A DNA stretch of 21,299 bases from Acidobacteriota bacterium (GTDB lineage: Bacteria > Acidobacteriota > Terriglobia > Terriglobales > Acidobacteriaceae): assembly GCA_021802085.1 (NCBI GenBank), contig JAKAAZ010000033.1:1-21299 (forward strand), given 5' to 3'. Below, piece after piece: positions 7,715 through 16,016 of this stretch. The notes beneath the pieces are model-generated. The model made no database searches. It worked only from the letters and a program-made list of their open reading frames with translations, and was not told the DNA's origin. Made by a program: the position numbers and the translations under genes. Numbering within the stretch: position 1 is the first letter of the stretch; each line of letters begins with the position of its first letter.

Positions 7715-9928
7715 CTATTTCAGCCGTGCGCCGATTTCGACGTCTTCCAAAAATCCTGCCAACACCGGCTTGCCTTTTTCTCCCACCGAGGCGGCAACGA
7801 TCATCCCATTCGATTCCAGTCCGCGCAGTTTGCGCGGCGCCAGATTGGCAACGATGACGACCTTGCGGCCAATGAGGCTCTCCGGCGTGTACGCCTCGGC
7901 GATTCCGGCAACAATTTGCCGCCGTTCGTAGCCGAGATCGACCTCCAGCCGCAGCAAGCGGTCCGCCTTGGGAACGCGCTCGGCGACGCGAACGATCGCG
8001 ACCCGCAGTTCCACCTTGGCGAAATCTTCGATGGCAATTTTGGGGGCTTCCTCCGCAGGCTGCGGCGGCGCTGCGTGCGTCGCGGGCGCTACGATCGGTT
8101 GCCCGGGCGGAACAGGATCGAGGACAGCACTGACGGAACGCACCTCCGGTATGGCGGCGGCCTGCTGCGAGATAGCGTCGGCCTCCTGCTCCGGAGACAT
8201 CGCGGCCGCCGATTGCGACTCATGCACATGGGGAGGCGGCGGTTGCTCCGCTGGCCCCGATGTTTTCGCCTGGCTTAGAGCCGCCTGCTCCGACGCAGCC
8301 TCTTGGTCCGCTGTGGATTGTGCCTGACGGTCCTCTTCCATTTTCTGCATACGTTCGATCGCTTCCTTTTCCGCGCGGGGAAACACGGGGCCCAACTCGC
8401 CGAGTTTGGTACCCGGCCGCAGATCGCCCCACTGCAAGTCTTTCAAGTCTGCTTTTGTAATATCGCCCAGCCCAAGCTGCTTCCAAACCTTCGCCGCCGC
8501 ATCGGGAATCACCGGATACACCAGCGCCGTGATGATGCGTATCGATTCCGCGGCGGTGTCAAGAATTTGTTTGACGCGGTTTTGCATTGGGAGATCATTG
8601 GATTGAGCAAGCTTTTTCCAAGGGGCCTCAGCAGTTAGGTATGCATCGACGATCTTCATGAATGCCCATACCGCTTCCAATGCCGCCGAAAACTGAAAAT
8701 CCTCGAAGTGCTTATTAAAAGACTTAATGCAATCTGAAGCAGCATTTTCTATGCCTGAGACTGGGGACGCATGAATAGACCGCCCAGGAAATGACACCGC
8801 GCCATTGAAATATTTCACGATCATCGTCAGCGTCCTGCTGACCAGATTGCCGTAGCCATTCGCCAGGTCTGCGTTATACCGTTGCACCAGCGCATCGAAA
8901 GAAAAACTGCCGTCCTGCCCGAAAACGATCTCGCGCAGCAGAAAATACCGCAGCGCGTCCGCGCCCAGCACGTCCAGAATCGTCTCGGCCCGCACGATGT
9001 TCCCGCGCGACTTCGACATCTTCGACTGTTCAAACAGCAGCCATCCATGCGCCACGATGCTCTTCGGCAGCGGCAGTCCGGCGGCCATCAAAAATGCCGG
9101 CCAATAGACGCAGTGGAAGCGGCTGATCTCCTTGCCGATCAACTGCACATCGGCGGGCCAGTATTTCTCAAAATTCGCGGGATCATCGCTGCCATAGCCA
9201 AGCGCGGTGATGTAGTTCGCCAGCGCGTCCATCCACACGTAGATCACGTGCTTTTCATCGCCGGGAACAGGAATGCCCCAGTTGAAGCTGGTGCGGCTGA
9301 TCGACAGATCGCGCAGTCCGCCGCGCACAAAAGCCATCACTTCATTCCGGCGCGCCTCTGGCCGGATGAAGTCCGGATGCTTCTCGTAATGTTCCAGCAG
9401 CTTGCGCTCGAAGGCGGACAGCTTGAAGAAATAATTCTCCTCGCTCACCGTCTCGGTGATGCGGCCGCAATCCGGACAGTGCGTTCCCGGCGGCCCTTCG
9501 ACATACAATTCGTCCCACACGCAATACTGCCCGGAATAGGTGCCTTTGTAGATGAAGCCGCGCTTCTGCAACTCCGAAAACAAATATTGCACGCTGCGCT
9601 TGTGCCGGTCTTCCGTGGTGCGGATGAAGTCGTCGTAGGTGAGCCCCATGCGGTCCCACAGTCCGCGAAATTCGCTGGAAACTTCCGCGGCAAATTCCTG
9701 GGGCGTTTTGCCAGTCCGGACGGCGGATCGTTCAATTTTCTGGCCATGCTCGTCCGTCCCGGTCAAAAAATGGACATCGTACCCGCGCATCCGCTTCCAG
9801 CGGGCCAGCGTGTCCGCGGCCACCGTGGTGTACGTGTGGCCCAGGTGCGGGCGGGCATTCACGTAGTAGATGGGCGTGGTGAGGAAAAAAGTCGGTTTGC
9901 TCTCTTGCTTGTTTTCTTGGTTGGACAT
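7715..9928 (-). CDS. metG: Methionyl-tRNA synthetase
   Basis: A class I aminoacyl-tRNA synthetase charging tRNA(Met) with methionine, 737 residues from the chosen start. The HIGH signature is PHLGH at 27-31 and KMSKS is at 303-307. The connective insert holds C136, C151 and C154 (YCVWDE and HCPDCG), a single zinc-knuckle arrangement with Asp where a fourth Cys might be. The anticodon-binding helical domain runs to about residue 517. A Gln/Ala/Pro-rich linker (518-630) then joins an EMAPII-like OB-fold tRNA-binding domain, 631-737, starting IAIEDFAKVELRV. I chose ATG 9928 (MSNQENKQ) because the catalytic fold begins shortly after it. An in-frame GTG at 9976 would add 16 residues with no family counterpart. 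An AGGAG lies 16 bases upstream, rather far. It heads the minus-strand gene run. Confidence 0.95.
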   Translation of the reverse strand: MSNQENKQESKPTFFLTTPIYYVNARPHLGHTYTTVAADTLARWKRMRGYDVHFLTGTDEHGQKIERSAVRTGKTPQEFAAEVSSEFRGLWDRMGLTYDDFIRTTEDRHKRSVQYLFSELQKRGFIYKGTYSGQYCVWDELYVEGPPGTHCPDCGRITETVSEENYFFKLSAFERKLLEHYEKHPDFIRPEARRNEVMAFVRGGLRDLSISRTSFNWGIPVPGDEKHVIYVWMDALANYITALGYGSDDPANFEKYWPADVQLIGKEISRFHCVYWPAFLMAAGLPLPKSIVAHGWLLFEQSKMSKSRGNIVRAETILDVLGADALRYFLLREIVFGQDGSFSFDALVQRYNADLANGYGNLVSRTLTMIVKYFNGAVSFPGRSIHASPVSGIENAASDCIKSFNKHFEDFQFSAALEAVWAFMKIVDAYLTAEAPWKKLAQSNDLPMQNRVKQILDTAAESIRIITALVYPVIPDAAAKVWKQLGLGDITKADLKDLQWGDLRPGTKLGELGPVFPRAEKEAIERMQKMEEDRQAQSTADQEAASEQAALSQAKTSGPAEQPPPPHVHESQSAAAMSPEQEADAISQQAAAIPEVRSVSAVLDPVPPGQPIVAPATHAAPPQPAEEAPKIAIEDFAKVELRVAIVRVAERVPKADRLLRLEVDLGYERRQIVAGIAEAYTPESLIGRKVVIVANLAPRKLRGLESNGMIVAASVGEKGKPVLAGFLEDVEIGARLK

Positions 9929-10282
9929 GCCGTCGGCGTTCAAGCTCCTGGCGCGTCCGGCCGCAGAGCGAGTCACCTTGTATTTTATCCCGAATATCTC
10001 TTTTCCCGTAGTGATGGCAAGGAAGATGCCGCCGCGCCCAACCCCACCGGGAAAAACTGTGTCGGGTGGGCTGAATGCGCGGGTGCCTATTCATTCAAGC
10101 CTTTTGCTTGGGCTTGAGTGGGTGGAAAGATTTGTCATCCCGACCCCTGGAACGGAAGCATGTTGCTCGGTTGCGGTTGTTTTGCAATCCTCGCTTCACA
10201 CAGGGGTACGGAGTCTCCAAAACAGCAACAGCCCGCGTAAAGCAGGCTGTTGCTCTTTCGCCCTCCTTGGTTGCTGGCTAGG
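9929..10282. other. Intergenic region upstream of metG
   Basis: A 354-bp gap between metG and the WxPGxW-protein gene, both on the minus strand. It holds the terminator of the upstream gene (10224-10254) and two weaker hairpins: 6-bp arms at 10043-10048/10065-10070, and 7-bp arms TCAAGCC/GGCTTGA at 10095-10101/10111-10117. A metG promoter must lie here or further up. TTGCCA (reverse strand, 10015-10020) with TATTCG 18 bases on is the best candidate, but it is weak. No T-box or SAM-riboswitch core motif was seen, and no convincing gene. Confidence 0.5.
10224..10254 (-). terminator. Intrinsic terminator after the WxPGxW-repeat protein gene
   Basis: AGCAACAGCC at 10224-10233 and GGCTGTTGCT at 10245-10254 form a perfect 10-bp stem with an 11-base loop, starting 28 bases past the stop codon of the minus-strand gene. 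Read on that strand the stem is followed by GTTTTGG, a short U-tract. Position and shape fit a Rho-independent terminator; the U-tract is modest. Confidence 0.7.
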
Positions 10283-11587
10283 CTAGCGCCGTCCACCTCC
10301 GCCGCCCCCGCCGTGGAAGCCACCTCCACCGCCAAAGCCTCCACCGCCGTGGAATCCGCCACCGCTGAATCCGCCGCGTGAGCCGCTGAATCCGCCCCCG
10401 CCATACCCTCCACGTGAGCCGCTGTACCCCCCGCCATAGCTGCGAGCGCCACTGCTGAATCCGCCGCGTGAGCCGCCGTAGCTATTGCCGTAGCTTCGCT
10501 GTCCGGCGAAACTGCTGCCGCCATAGCTGCCGCCGCGCTGCAGGTTGTAAGCGCGTGTCGGCGATCCTGCGGAGCCGCCGGAACTGCGCGCCATCGAATT
10601 TCCGTAGCTGCGGTTTGCTGCACCATTGAGCGTGCCGCCACGGTTGCCGCCCTGCACCCCGCCGCCGCGGACCGACCCATAGCTGCTGGCGCGGGCGACG
10701 CTCTCATTCATCGCTCCACGACCAGTCACCCCGCCGCTCCCCGCCGCTCCCCGCGTATTTCCCGCGGAATTGAACTGGTGCCCATTCCATCCACCCGGAC
10801 CACGCGAGCCGTTGTACGTATGGTAGCTCACGTTCCGGATGTTGTTCACATAACGGTTGTTGTAGTAACGTCCACCGTCCCAGCGGCCGCCATCGAACCC
10901 GCGTCCCCAATACCCGCCACCATAGAATATGCCGCCATAGAAACCGACGCTAAGTCCCCAAAAGCCGGGATACCAACCATAAAAACCGCCACCCCAGCCC
11001 CAATAGCCAGGGGTCCACAAGGCTCCGACATACGGAGGATAGGCCCAAACGCCCGGCACCCAGACCCAGCCGTCATCCCAGCCCCAATAGCCAGGGGTCC
11101 ATACATACCCGTCTCCAGGCATGGGCGGTTGGTCATACGCGTCGACTGGAAACGGAGGCGGAGCGGAATCTACCTGTTGCACAGCGGCGCGCCCAGGATC
11201 TTCACTCCCGGTATATACGTCCGGCTGCTGCGACGGACTTGCCTGTCCATTGCCATACTGTCCATTGTCTTGTTGACCATTGTCGGTCGGCGGAGGAGGC
11301 GGAGGCGTCCCGTTGTACTGGCCGTTTCCTTGATCCTGCGACTGTGCTCCCGAGCCCTTGTTATAGCTCGGCGCATTGATATACGGCTGGTCGCCATCCT
11401 GCGGTTGTGCCGTGCCTTGGCCAGCGTTGGGTGGCTGACAGCTCGGGCAGCTCCATTGTGGGTTGTTGGGATCCTGCGGCGGCGTGACCGTGCCATCGTT
11501 CTGTTGCGCAATGGCTGGGACGATTAGGCTGCCCGCAAGGAATATGCCTGCCAATACCGGTACGAAAAGGGAACGAAGGATACGCAT
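10283..11587 (-). CDS. Exported WxPGxW-repeat, Pro/Gly-rich protein of unknown function
   Basis: A 434-residue low-complexity exported protein. Residues 1-28 form a signal peptide ending AIAQ. Residues 29-145 are rich in Pro, Gln, Asn and Gly, with one CPSC pair and a run of six prolines. Residues 161-211 carry two copies of an aromatic repeat, WTPGYWGWDDGWVWVPGVW and WTPGYWGWGGGFYGWYPGFW. These resemble the YXWGXW/WXXGXW repeat family, common in proteobacterial and acidobacterial exported proteins of unknown role. Residues 220-434 are dominated by Gly, Ser, Tyr, Phe and Arg (SRGG, GGGF), ending GGGGGGGRR. GGAG lies eight bases before the ATG. It is divergent from murC and has its own terminator. 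A structural, surface or envelope-associated role is a guess; no catalytic motif is visible. It could also be a self-associating matrix-type protein. Confidence 0.82.
   Translation of the reverse strand: MRILRSLFVPVLAGIFLAGSLIVPAIAQQNDGTVTPPQDPNNPQWSCPSCQPPNAGQGTAQPQDGDQPYINAPSYNKGSGAQSQDQGNGQYNGTPPPPPPTDNGQQDNGQYGNGQASPSQQPDVYTGSEDPGRAAVQQVDSAPPPFPVDAYDQPPMPGDGYVWTPGYWGWDDGWVWVPGVWAYPPYVGALWTPGYWGWGGGFYGWYPGFWGLSVGFYGGIFYGGGYWGRGFDGGRWDGGRYYNNRYVNNIRNVSYHTYNGSRGPGGWNGHQFNSAGNTRGAAGSGGVTGRGAMNESVARASSYGSVRGGGVQGGNRGGTLNGAANRSYGNSMARSSGGSAGSPTRAYNLQRGGSYGGSSFAGQRSYGNSYGGSRGGFSSGARSYGGGYSGSRGGYGGGGFSGSRGGFSGGGFHGGGGFGGGGGFHGGGGGGGRR
10993..11101. repeat. 25-nt direct repeat inside the WxPGxW gene
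   Basis: The same 25 bases occur at 10993-11017 and 11077-11101, offset by 84 bp, which is exactly 28 codons. Both copies encode WTPGYWGW on the minus strand. Identity at nucleotide level, including third positions, suggests a recent duplication or gene conversion within the repeat domain rather than protein-level constraint alone. Confidence 0.85.
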
Positions 11588-11725
11588 ACCGTATCTCCCG
11601 ACCGGAACTCCCGGCTATCCACCAAATTCTGTGGCTTCAGGAGTCTCGAGTCTCGGAGAGTTACTGAGCGGCCACCCTCTGGCCTCACCCAGCTACTCTC
11701 ATTTCAATCTAACGCTTTTTCAGCC

Positions 11726-11755
11726 GGAAAGTTGTGGTGATCCCACCACTTTTCC
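11726..11755. promoter_or_regulatory. Dyad-symmetric element, possible operator
   Basis: GTGGTG (11734-11739) and CACCAC (11744-11749) are perfect inverted arms around ATCC, and the pairing resumes outside with GGAAA (11726-11730) and TTTCC (11751-11755). It sits about 140 bases from the WxPGxW start and 150 from murC. It could be a regulator-binding site or just a hairpin; the binding protein is unknown. Confidence 0.35.
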
Positions 11756-11874
11756 CGCCGCGCTCCGCTTGTTGCAGCACAGAGATCCTGCCACTCATTC
11801 GATGCTCAGCCGGATAAACGGATTCCAATCCCCAGTCCAGTCATCATCCCGCGGATTTTCCAACGCCCGGTCGC

Positions 11875-11883
11875 TGCTACAGT
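11875..11883 (+). promoter_or_regulatory. Possible extended -10 promoter for murC
   Basis: TGCTACAGT fits an extended -10 (TGN followed by a TATAAT-like hexamer with TA at the start and T at the end). It lies 22 bases before the murC ATG, predicting a very short leader. The -35 region 16-17 bases upstream (TTTTCC) is poor. Weak prediction by eye. Confidence 0.25.
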
Positions 11884-11905
11884 AGAACCTAGGTTCTCGT
11901 CCAGG

Positions 11906-13288
11906 ATGTTCATCCGCACCCAGCACGTACATTTCATAGGGATTGGCGGCATTGGCATGAGCGGGATCGCCGAGATTCTCCTCAACCTCGGCCATCGCGT
12001 CTCCGGCTCCGACCTGAAACGTTCCCCCGTCACCGACCGACTGCTCAGCCTGGGAGCCGCCATTTTCGAAGGCCATGCCGCGGCCAACATCGCCGGAGCC
12101 GATGTCGTCGTGACTACCTCCGCCCTCAGCCCCCTCAACCCGGAAGTCCTCGCCGCGCATGAGCAATCCATCCCGGTGATTCAGCGCGCCGAAATGCTGG
12201 CGGAATTGATGCGCCTGAAGTATGGCATCGCCGTCGCCGGAATGCATGGCAAAACCACCACCACTTCCATGATCGCCGCCGTGCTGGCTGCGGGAGGGCT
12301 GGACCCAACCGTGGTCGTCGGCGGACGCGTCGAGACCATGGGATCGGGCGCCCGCCTCGGCCGCTCCCAATATCTTGTCGCCGAGGCGGACGAGAGCGAT
12401 CGCTCCTTTCTCAAGCTCTCCCCCATCCTCGCCGTCGTCACCAACATCGATCGCGAGCACATGGACTGCTATCGCGACATGGAAGACGTGGAGCGAGCCT
12501 TCCTCGAGTTTATGGATCGCGTCCCGTTCTACGGCGCGACCACCGCCTGCATCGACGATCCCCAACTCGCCGCCTTGCTGCCCCGCGTGCGCCACACCGT
12601 GCTGACCTACGGCATGGCGGAACAAGCCGCCTTCCGCCTCGAAGTTCTTCCCTCCAACAGCGGCCATCGGTCGCAGTTCCTGGTCCATCGCAAAGGTACC
12701 GCGCTCGGCCCCTTCACCCTTTCCGTGCCCGGCCTGCACAACCTTAGAAACGCGACTGCCGCCGTTGCCATTGGGGTGCAGCTTGGTGTGCCGGTCGACA
12801 GAATCGCCGCAGGGCTGGCGGACTTTGCCGGCGTCGAGCGGCGCTTCCAGCGCAAAGGCGAGGTGCGCGGCGTCACCGTCGTGGACGACTACGGCCATCA
12901 CCCCACGGAAATTCGCGCCACACTGGAAGCGGCCCGCCAATGCGGCTTTCGTCGCATTCTCGTCCTCTTTCAGCCGCATCGCTATACCCGCACCCGCGAT
13001 CTTCTCGACCAGTTTCGCCATTGCTTTCAGGCCGCCGACGTGGTCCGCGTCCTCGATATCTACGCCGCCAGCGAGTCTCCCATTCCCGGCGTCGATGCCC
13101 TTGCGCTAGTGAACGCGATCGACGGCGCCGATGTCCGCTACGCGTCTTCGTTTGAAGAAGCAGTCGCGCAACTCGCGGCCCTTGCCTATCCCGGCGATCT
13201 CGTCCTCACCATGGGCGCGGGCAACGTGCATCAGGCCGCCGCCCTGGTGCTCGCCGCTCTCGCGGCAACCGGCGTCGCTCCCGCATAA
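11906..13288 (+). CDS. murC: UDP-N-acetylmuramate--L-alanine ligase
   Basis: A 460-residue Mur ligase, normal length for MurC, catalysing ATP-dependent addition of L-alanine to UDP-MurNAc, the first peptide step of peptidoglycan synthesis in the cytosol. The N-terminal Rossmann motif HFIGIGGIGMSGIAE is at 9-23, the ATP-binding loop MHGKTTTT at 113-120, TNIDREHMD at 179-187, LHNLRN at 277-282, and VDDYGHHPTEI at 326-336, followed by FQPHRYTRT. GIGGIGMSG and DDYGHHPTE distinguish MurC from MurD, MurE and MurF. The start must be this ATG because the glycine motif begins nine residues in; the Shine-Dalgarno signal is weak (AGGT 12 bases upstream). It opens the division cluster here, followed by ftsQ after 113 bases. 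murB and ddl, often next to murC, are absent. Confidence 0.96.
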   Translation: MFIRTQHVHFIGIGGIGMSGIAEILLNLGHRVSGSDLKRSPVTDRLLSLGAAIFEGHAAANIAGADVVVTTSALSPLNPEVLAAHEQSIPVIQRAEMLAELMRLKYGIAVAGMHGKTTTTSMIAAVLAAGGLDPTVVVGGRVETMGSGARLGRSQYLVAEADESDRSFLKLSPILAVVTNIDREHMDCYRDMEDVERAFLEFMDRVPFYGATTACIDDPQLAALLPRVRHTVLTYGMAEQAAFRLEVLPSNSGHRSQFLVHRKGTALGPFTLSVPGLHNLRNATAAVAIGVQLGVPVDRIAAGLADFAGVERRFQRKGEVRGVTVVDDYGHHPTEIRATLEAARQCGFRRILVLFQPHRYTRTRDLLDQFRHCFQAADVVRVLDIYAASESPIPGVDALALVNAIDGADVRYASSFEEAVAQLAALAYPGDLVLTMGAGNVHQAAALVLAALAATGVAPA

Positions 13289-13401
13289 CTGGAAATCCCT
13301 GCAAAATCCGGAAAAAACCGCACAAAACCAGAAAAATAATGTCGCGGAAAATCGGTGGCGAGTTATAGTCGAATTGGCGACTCTCACGACCAGCTGCGGC
13401 C

Positions 13402-14631
13402 GTGGCAAAAAACACAGCAAGCGATGGACGGACCGGGCTGCTCGAATCCGAGGAGACCAAGCATTTCCTTCGCTCAAAAATCCATGCGGAGACAGCGGAT
13501 ATTCCCCAGCCTGTACTCGAAGAACCCGCCAGCCAGGATGCAGACCGGCAGTTTCTGCGCTCTCAGCGGCGTGTCCCGGTTCGTCGCCGCGGAGGATCGC
13601 GCTTCGCTTCCCGGTTCGGCTGGAACCCGCGCTGGATTCGCGTGCTGATCGCCGTCGTCGTTGTCGCCGCTCTGGGTGCGGTCGCCGCGCTCGGTCTGGC
13701 CGTCCGGTCTCTACTGCTCCACAACCGTCATTTCATCCTGCAGTCGACGGAAACCATTCCGGTCGGCGGCAATCGCGTCGTGACCGACTCCCAGGCGCTT
13801 GCCTTCTTCGCTTCCGATGTTGGCCACAGCATTTTTCGCGTGCCTCTGGAGAAACGTCAGGCGCAGTTGGAACAAATCAAGTGGGTGCGCCGGGCGACCG
13901 TGATGCGCCTGTGGCCCAATCGACTGCGCGTCGCCGTGGTGGAACGTACGCCGGTGGCCTTCGCCCGCGACGGCAACACGGTGCGCCTGGTCGATGACGA
14001 TGGCGTCCTGCTCGATCTGCCCGCCGCGGTCGCACAGCATTATTCTTTTCCCGTGTTGGATGGCATCTCCGCCGCCGATCCGCTCTCGATCCGCGCCGCG
14101 CGCATCGCCATGTATCGCCAATTTGTCCACGCGCTCGATGCCGAAGGCGGCCGCATTTCGGCAACTCTCAGCGAAGTCGATCTGTCCGATCCGGAGGACA
14201 TTCGCGCCTTCTTTCTCGGCGGCGCGCGGCAGCCTCTGGTGCATTTTGGCGATGTCGACTTTCTCGCCCGGTATCAGGCATATCGGGCGCATCTCGCGGA
14301 ATGGCTGCGGCAATATCCCCAGTTGCGGTCCGTCGATATGCGCTATGGCAGACAGGTCGTGCTCGACACCGGCGCGAAGGGCACTGGAACCGCATCGTCG
14401 CCTGCAAACAGCGTCACGGACGCGACTCAGCCGAGCGAAAGCGAAACCGGCGCGAGCGAAACTGCAACACCATCGGTGAGTCCGGCGAAGGCTGCAACGA
14501 AAACAAAGGCAAGGAAGCCAACCCCGGCGACGCGCCATCGCGCAACGACGCATCCGCGAGAATCCCGACACGCTTCGGGGCGCGGTCACACGGTACGCCA
14601 TCCGATCATGCACGTGGTATCGGGAATGTAG
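13402..14631 (+). CDS. ftsQ: Cell division protein FtsQ/DivIB with long C-terminal tail
   Basis: A 409-residue bitopic divisome protein. A basic cytoplasmic N-terminus (1-78, Arg-rich at 53-72) precedes one membrane helix at about 79-105. A POTRA domain at about 109-178 (LLHNRHFILQSTETIPVGGNRVVTD, ending WPNRLRVAVVERTPVAF) and a beta domain to about 325 (VDMRYGRQVVLDTG) follow, both periplasmic. FtsQ links FtsL/FtsB with the rest of the divisome. Residues 326-409 form an added Thr/Ala/Ser-rich tail that turns basic and His/Arg-rich at the end. The start is GTG 13402: an in-frame stop lies 36 bases upstream and no other start fits. No clear Shine-Dalgarno sequence is seen, so translation may be weak. 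ftsA follows after 47 bases. Confidence 0.92.
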   Translation: MAKNTASDGRTGLLESEETKHFLRSKIHAETADIPQPVLEEPASQDADRQFLRSQRRVPVRRRGGSRFASRFGWNPRWIRVLIAVVVVAALGAVAALGLAVRSLLLHNRHFILQSTETIPVGGNRVVTDSQALAFFASDVGHSIFRVPLEKRQAQLEQIKWVRRATVMRLWPNRLRVAVVERTPVAFARDGNTVRLVDDDGVLLDLPAAVAQHYSFPVLDGISAADPLSIRAARIAMYRQFVHALDAEGGRISATLSEVDLSDPEDIRAFFLGGARQPLVHFGDVDFLARYQAYRAHLAEWLRQYPQLRSVDMRYGRQVVLDTGAKGTGTASSPANSVTDATQPSESETGASETATPSVSPAKAATKTKARKPTPATRHRATTHPRESRHASGRGHTVRHPIMHVVSGM

Positions 14632-14678
14632 TTGCTGTACGAGGGTGGTTGGTTTCGAAGCCGCGGAAAGGGAGTGAA

Positions 14679-15902
14679 ATGCCAGAACGAGAACAAAAAC
14701 ACATCGCGGTACTCGACGCAGGCAGCGCCAACGTGCGCGTGCTTTGCGGGGAAATTTCCGATGGCGCGATCCGCTATCGCGGTCACAGCGTGGCCCACGC
14801 GCGCGGCATGCGCCGCAGCATCATCGCGGACCTGGGGCCGGCCACCGAGTCGTTTGACGGCGCATTTCAGGCCGTCGAGGAAGCCGCCGACACGCAGGTC
14901 GCCAGCGCCACGGTCGGCATCGGCGGTTCCCGTGTTCGCGGGGTGACCAGCCGCGGCGGCATCCTCCTCGGCAGTCGCATGCGAGAGATCACCCGCGACG
15001 ACGTGCGCGCCGCCGTCGAGCGCGCGCGGGAAGTGCATCTGCCGCCGGAGTATCGCGTGCTCCATCTGTTGCCGCAAGACTTTCTCGTGGACGATCAGGA
15101 TGGCATCCTCGATCCGGTTGGCATGGTCGGCAGCACGCTGGAAGTGAATCTCCACATCGTCATGGCTCCCGCCAGCACCATGCAGAATGTCGTGACCTGC
15201 GCCAACAAGGCGGGCATCGAAGTGTCCGACACCATCTTTGAGGCTATCGCCGCCGCCGAAGCCGTCCTCACCTCCGACGAACGGGAACTCGGCGTCTGCG
15301 TGCTCGACATCGGCGCCGCCTCCACGGAAGTCGCCGTGTTGTTCGAAGGCGCCGTGGTGCATACGGATTCCTTGCCCATCGGCGGCGCGCATTTCACCAA
15401 CGATCTGGCAGTCGTGTTGCGCGTGCCCCTGCCGGAAGCCGAGCGCCTGAAGCTGCAATACGGGCACACCATTGTCACCGCCATTCCTCAGTTGAATGAA
15501 ATTATGGTCCAGGCCCCGGATGCCGGCGCTGGCCAGTATCGTCAGGTGCCGCAGCGGCATGTGTGCGAGATTCTTGAGCCCCGCGCGCGCGAGCTGTTCC
15601 AGATGCTGCGCAACAGTTTGCGTCAGGGCGGAGTCTTGGAAGCGATGGGTTCCGGCTGCATCCTCACCGGCGGCGGAGCGAAATTGCCCGGCATGGCCGA
15701 GCACGCGGAAAATATGTTGCGTACCTCCGCGCGCATCGGCCTTCCCGTTCCACTCTCCCGCATGCCGGACGATTTGATCGATCCGGAGTATTCCACCCTC
15801 ATCGGCTTGTTGCTCTATACCCATCGCGTGCGCGAGCAGCGGGCCGCCGATGAGATTGGAATGGGAGCCAGATTGCGGGCAATTTTTGCGGGCAGTATTT
15901 AG
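14679..15902 (+). CDS. ftsA: Cell division protein FtsA
   Basis: A 407-residue actin-like ATPase that tethers FtsZ to the membrane at the division site. The first phosphate motif is LDAGSANVRVLCGE at 12-25, the second is VCVLDIGAASTEVAVL at 206-221, and the adenosine motif is ILTGGGAKLPGM at 328-339. The FtsA-specific 1C domain lies between about 85 and 165. The C-terminus GARLRAIFAGSI (396-407) is a short amphipathic stretch fitting the membrane-targeting helix. I chose ATG 14679 because GGGAG sits a few bases upstream and the fold begins at once. Reading further upstream in frame gives low-complexity sequence overlapping ftsQ. ftsZ follows after 114 bases. Confidence 0.95.
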   Translation: MPEREQKHIAVLDAGSANVRVLCGEISDGAIRYRGHSVAHARGMRRSIIADLGPATESFDGAFQAVEEAADTQVASATVGIGGSRVRGVTSRGGILLGSRMREITRDDVRAAVERAREVHLPPEYRVLHLLPQDFLVDDQDGILDPVGMVGSTLEVNLHIVMAPASTMQNVVTCANKAGIEVSDTIFEAIAAAEAVLTSDERELGVCVLDIGAASTEVAVLFEGAVVHTDSLPIGGAHFTNDLAVVLRVPLPEAERLKLQYGHTIVTAIPQLNEIMVQAPDAGAGQYRQVPQRHVCEILEPRARELFQMLRNSLRQGGVLEAMGSGCILTGGGAKLPGMAEHAENMLRTSARIGLPVPLSRMPDDLIDPEYSTLIGLLLYTHRVREQRAADEIGMGARLRAIFAGSI

Positions 15903-16016
15903 CATCGAGCGGCTTGCGCGGATATCGGGCGACAGCGAAACTAGCAACAAGGGCGGAAGAATCGGCAACACAAACATCAACGGCAGCGCAACACACGAAT
16001 TGAGGGATTCGTACAC

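Larger units (their letters stand above)
11588..11905. promoter_or_regulatory. Divergent intergenic region between the WxPGxW gene and murC
   Basis: These 318 bp separate two divergent genes, so they should hold both promoters, and the murC side would drive the murC-ftsQ-ftsA-ftsZ cluster. No gene is seen. Notable elements are a dyad at 11726-11755, a small GGCCA/TGGCC hairpin at about 11671-11685, and a possible extended -10 at 11875-11883. No clear consensus -35/-10 pair was found for the minus-strand gene. Confidence 0.5.

Noticed and set aside
9929..9976. GTG start giving MetG 16 more residues
   Set aside because: The extra residues have no family counterpart and the GTG lacks a convincing ribosome binding site.
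8882..10117. Long plus-strand open frame (411 codons) opposite metG
   Set aside because: It is antisense to the catalytic core of MetG, with no recognisable domain or ribosome binding site.
9929..10282. T-box or SAM riboswitch upstream of metG
   Set aside because: No T-box core (AGGGTGGNACCGCG-like) or SAM-I core was found; the hairpins present are short and unrelated.
11795..13021. Long minus-strand open frame (408 codons) opposite murC
   Set aside because: Shadow of murC: composition rich in Gly, His and Asp without any motif; murC itself is unmistakable.
14301..14678. N-terminal extension of FtsA in frame upstream of 14679
   Set aside because: It overlaps the ftsQ coding sequence, is low complexity, and a good ribosome binding site precedes ATG 14679.
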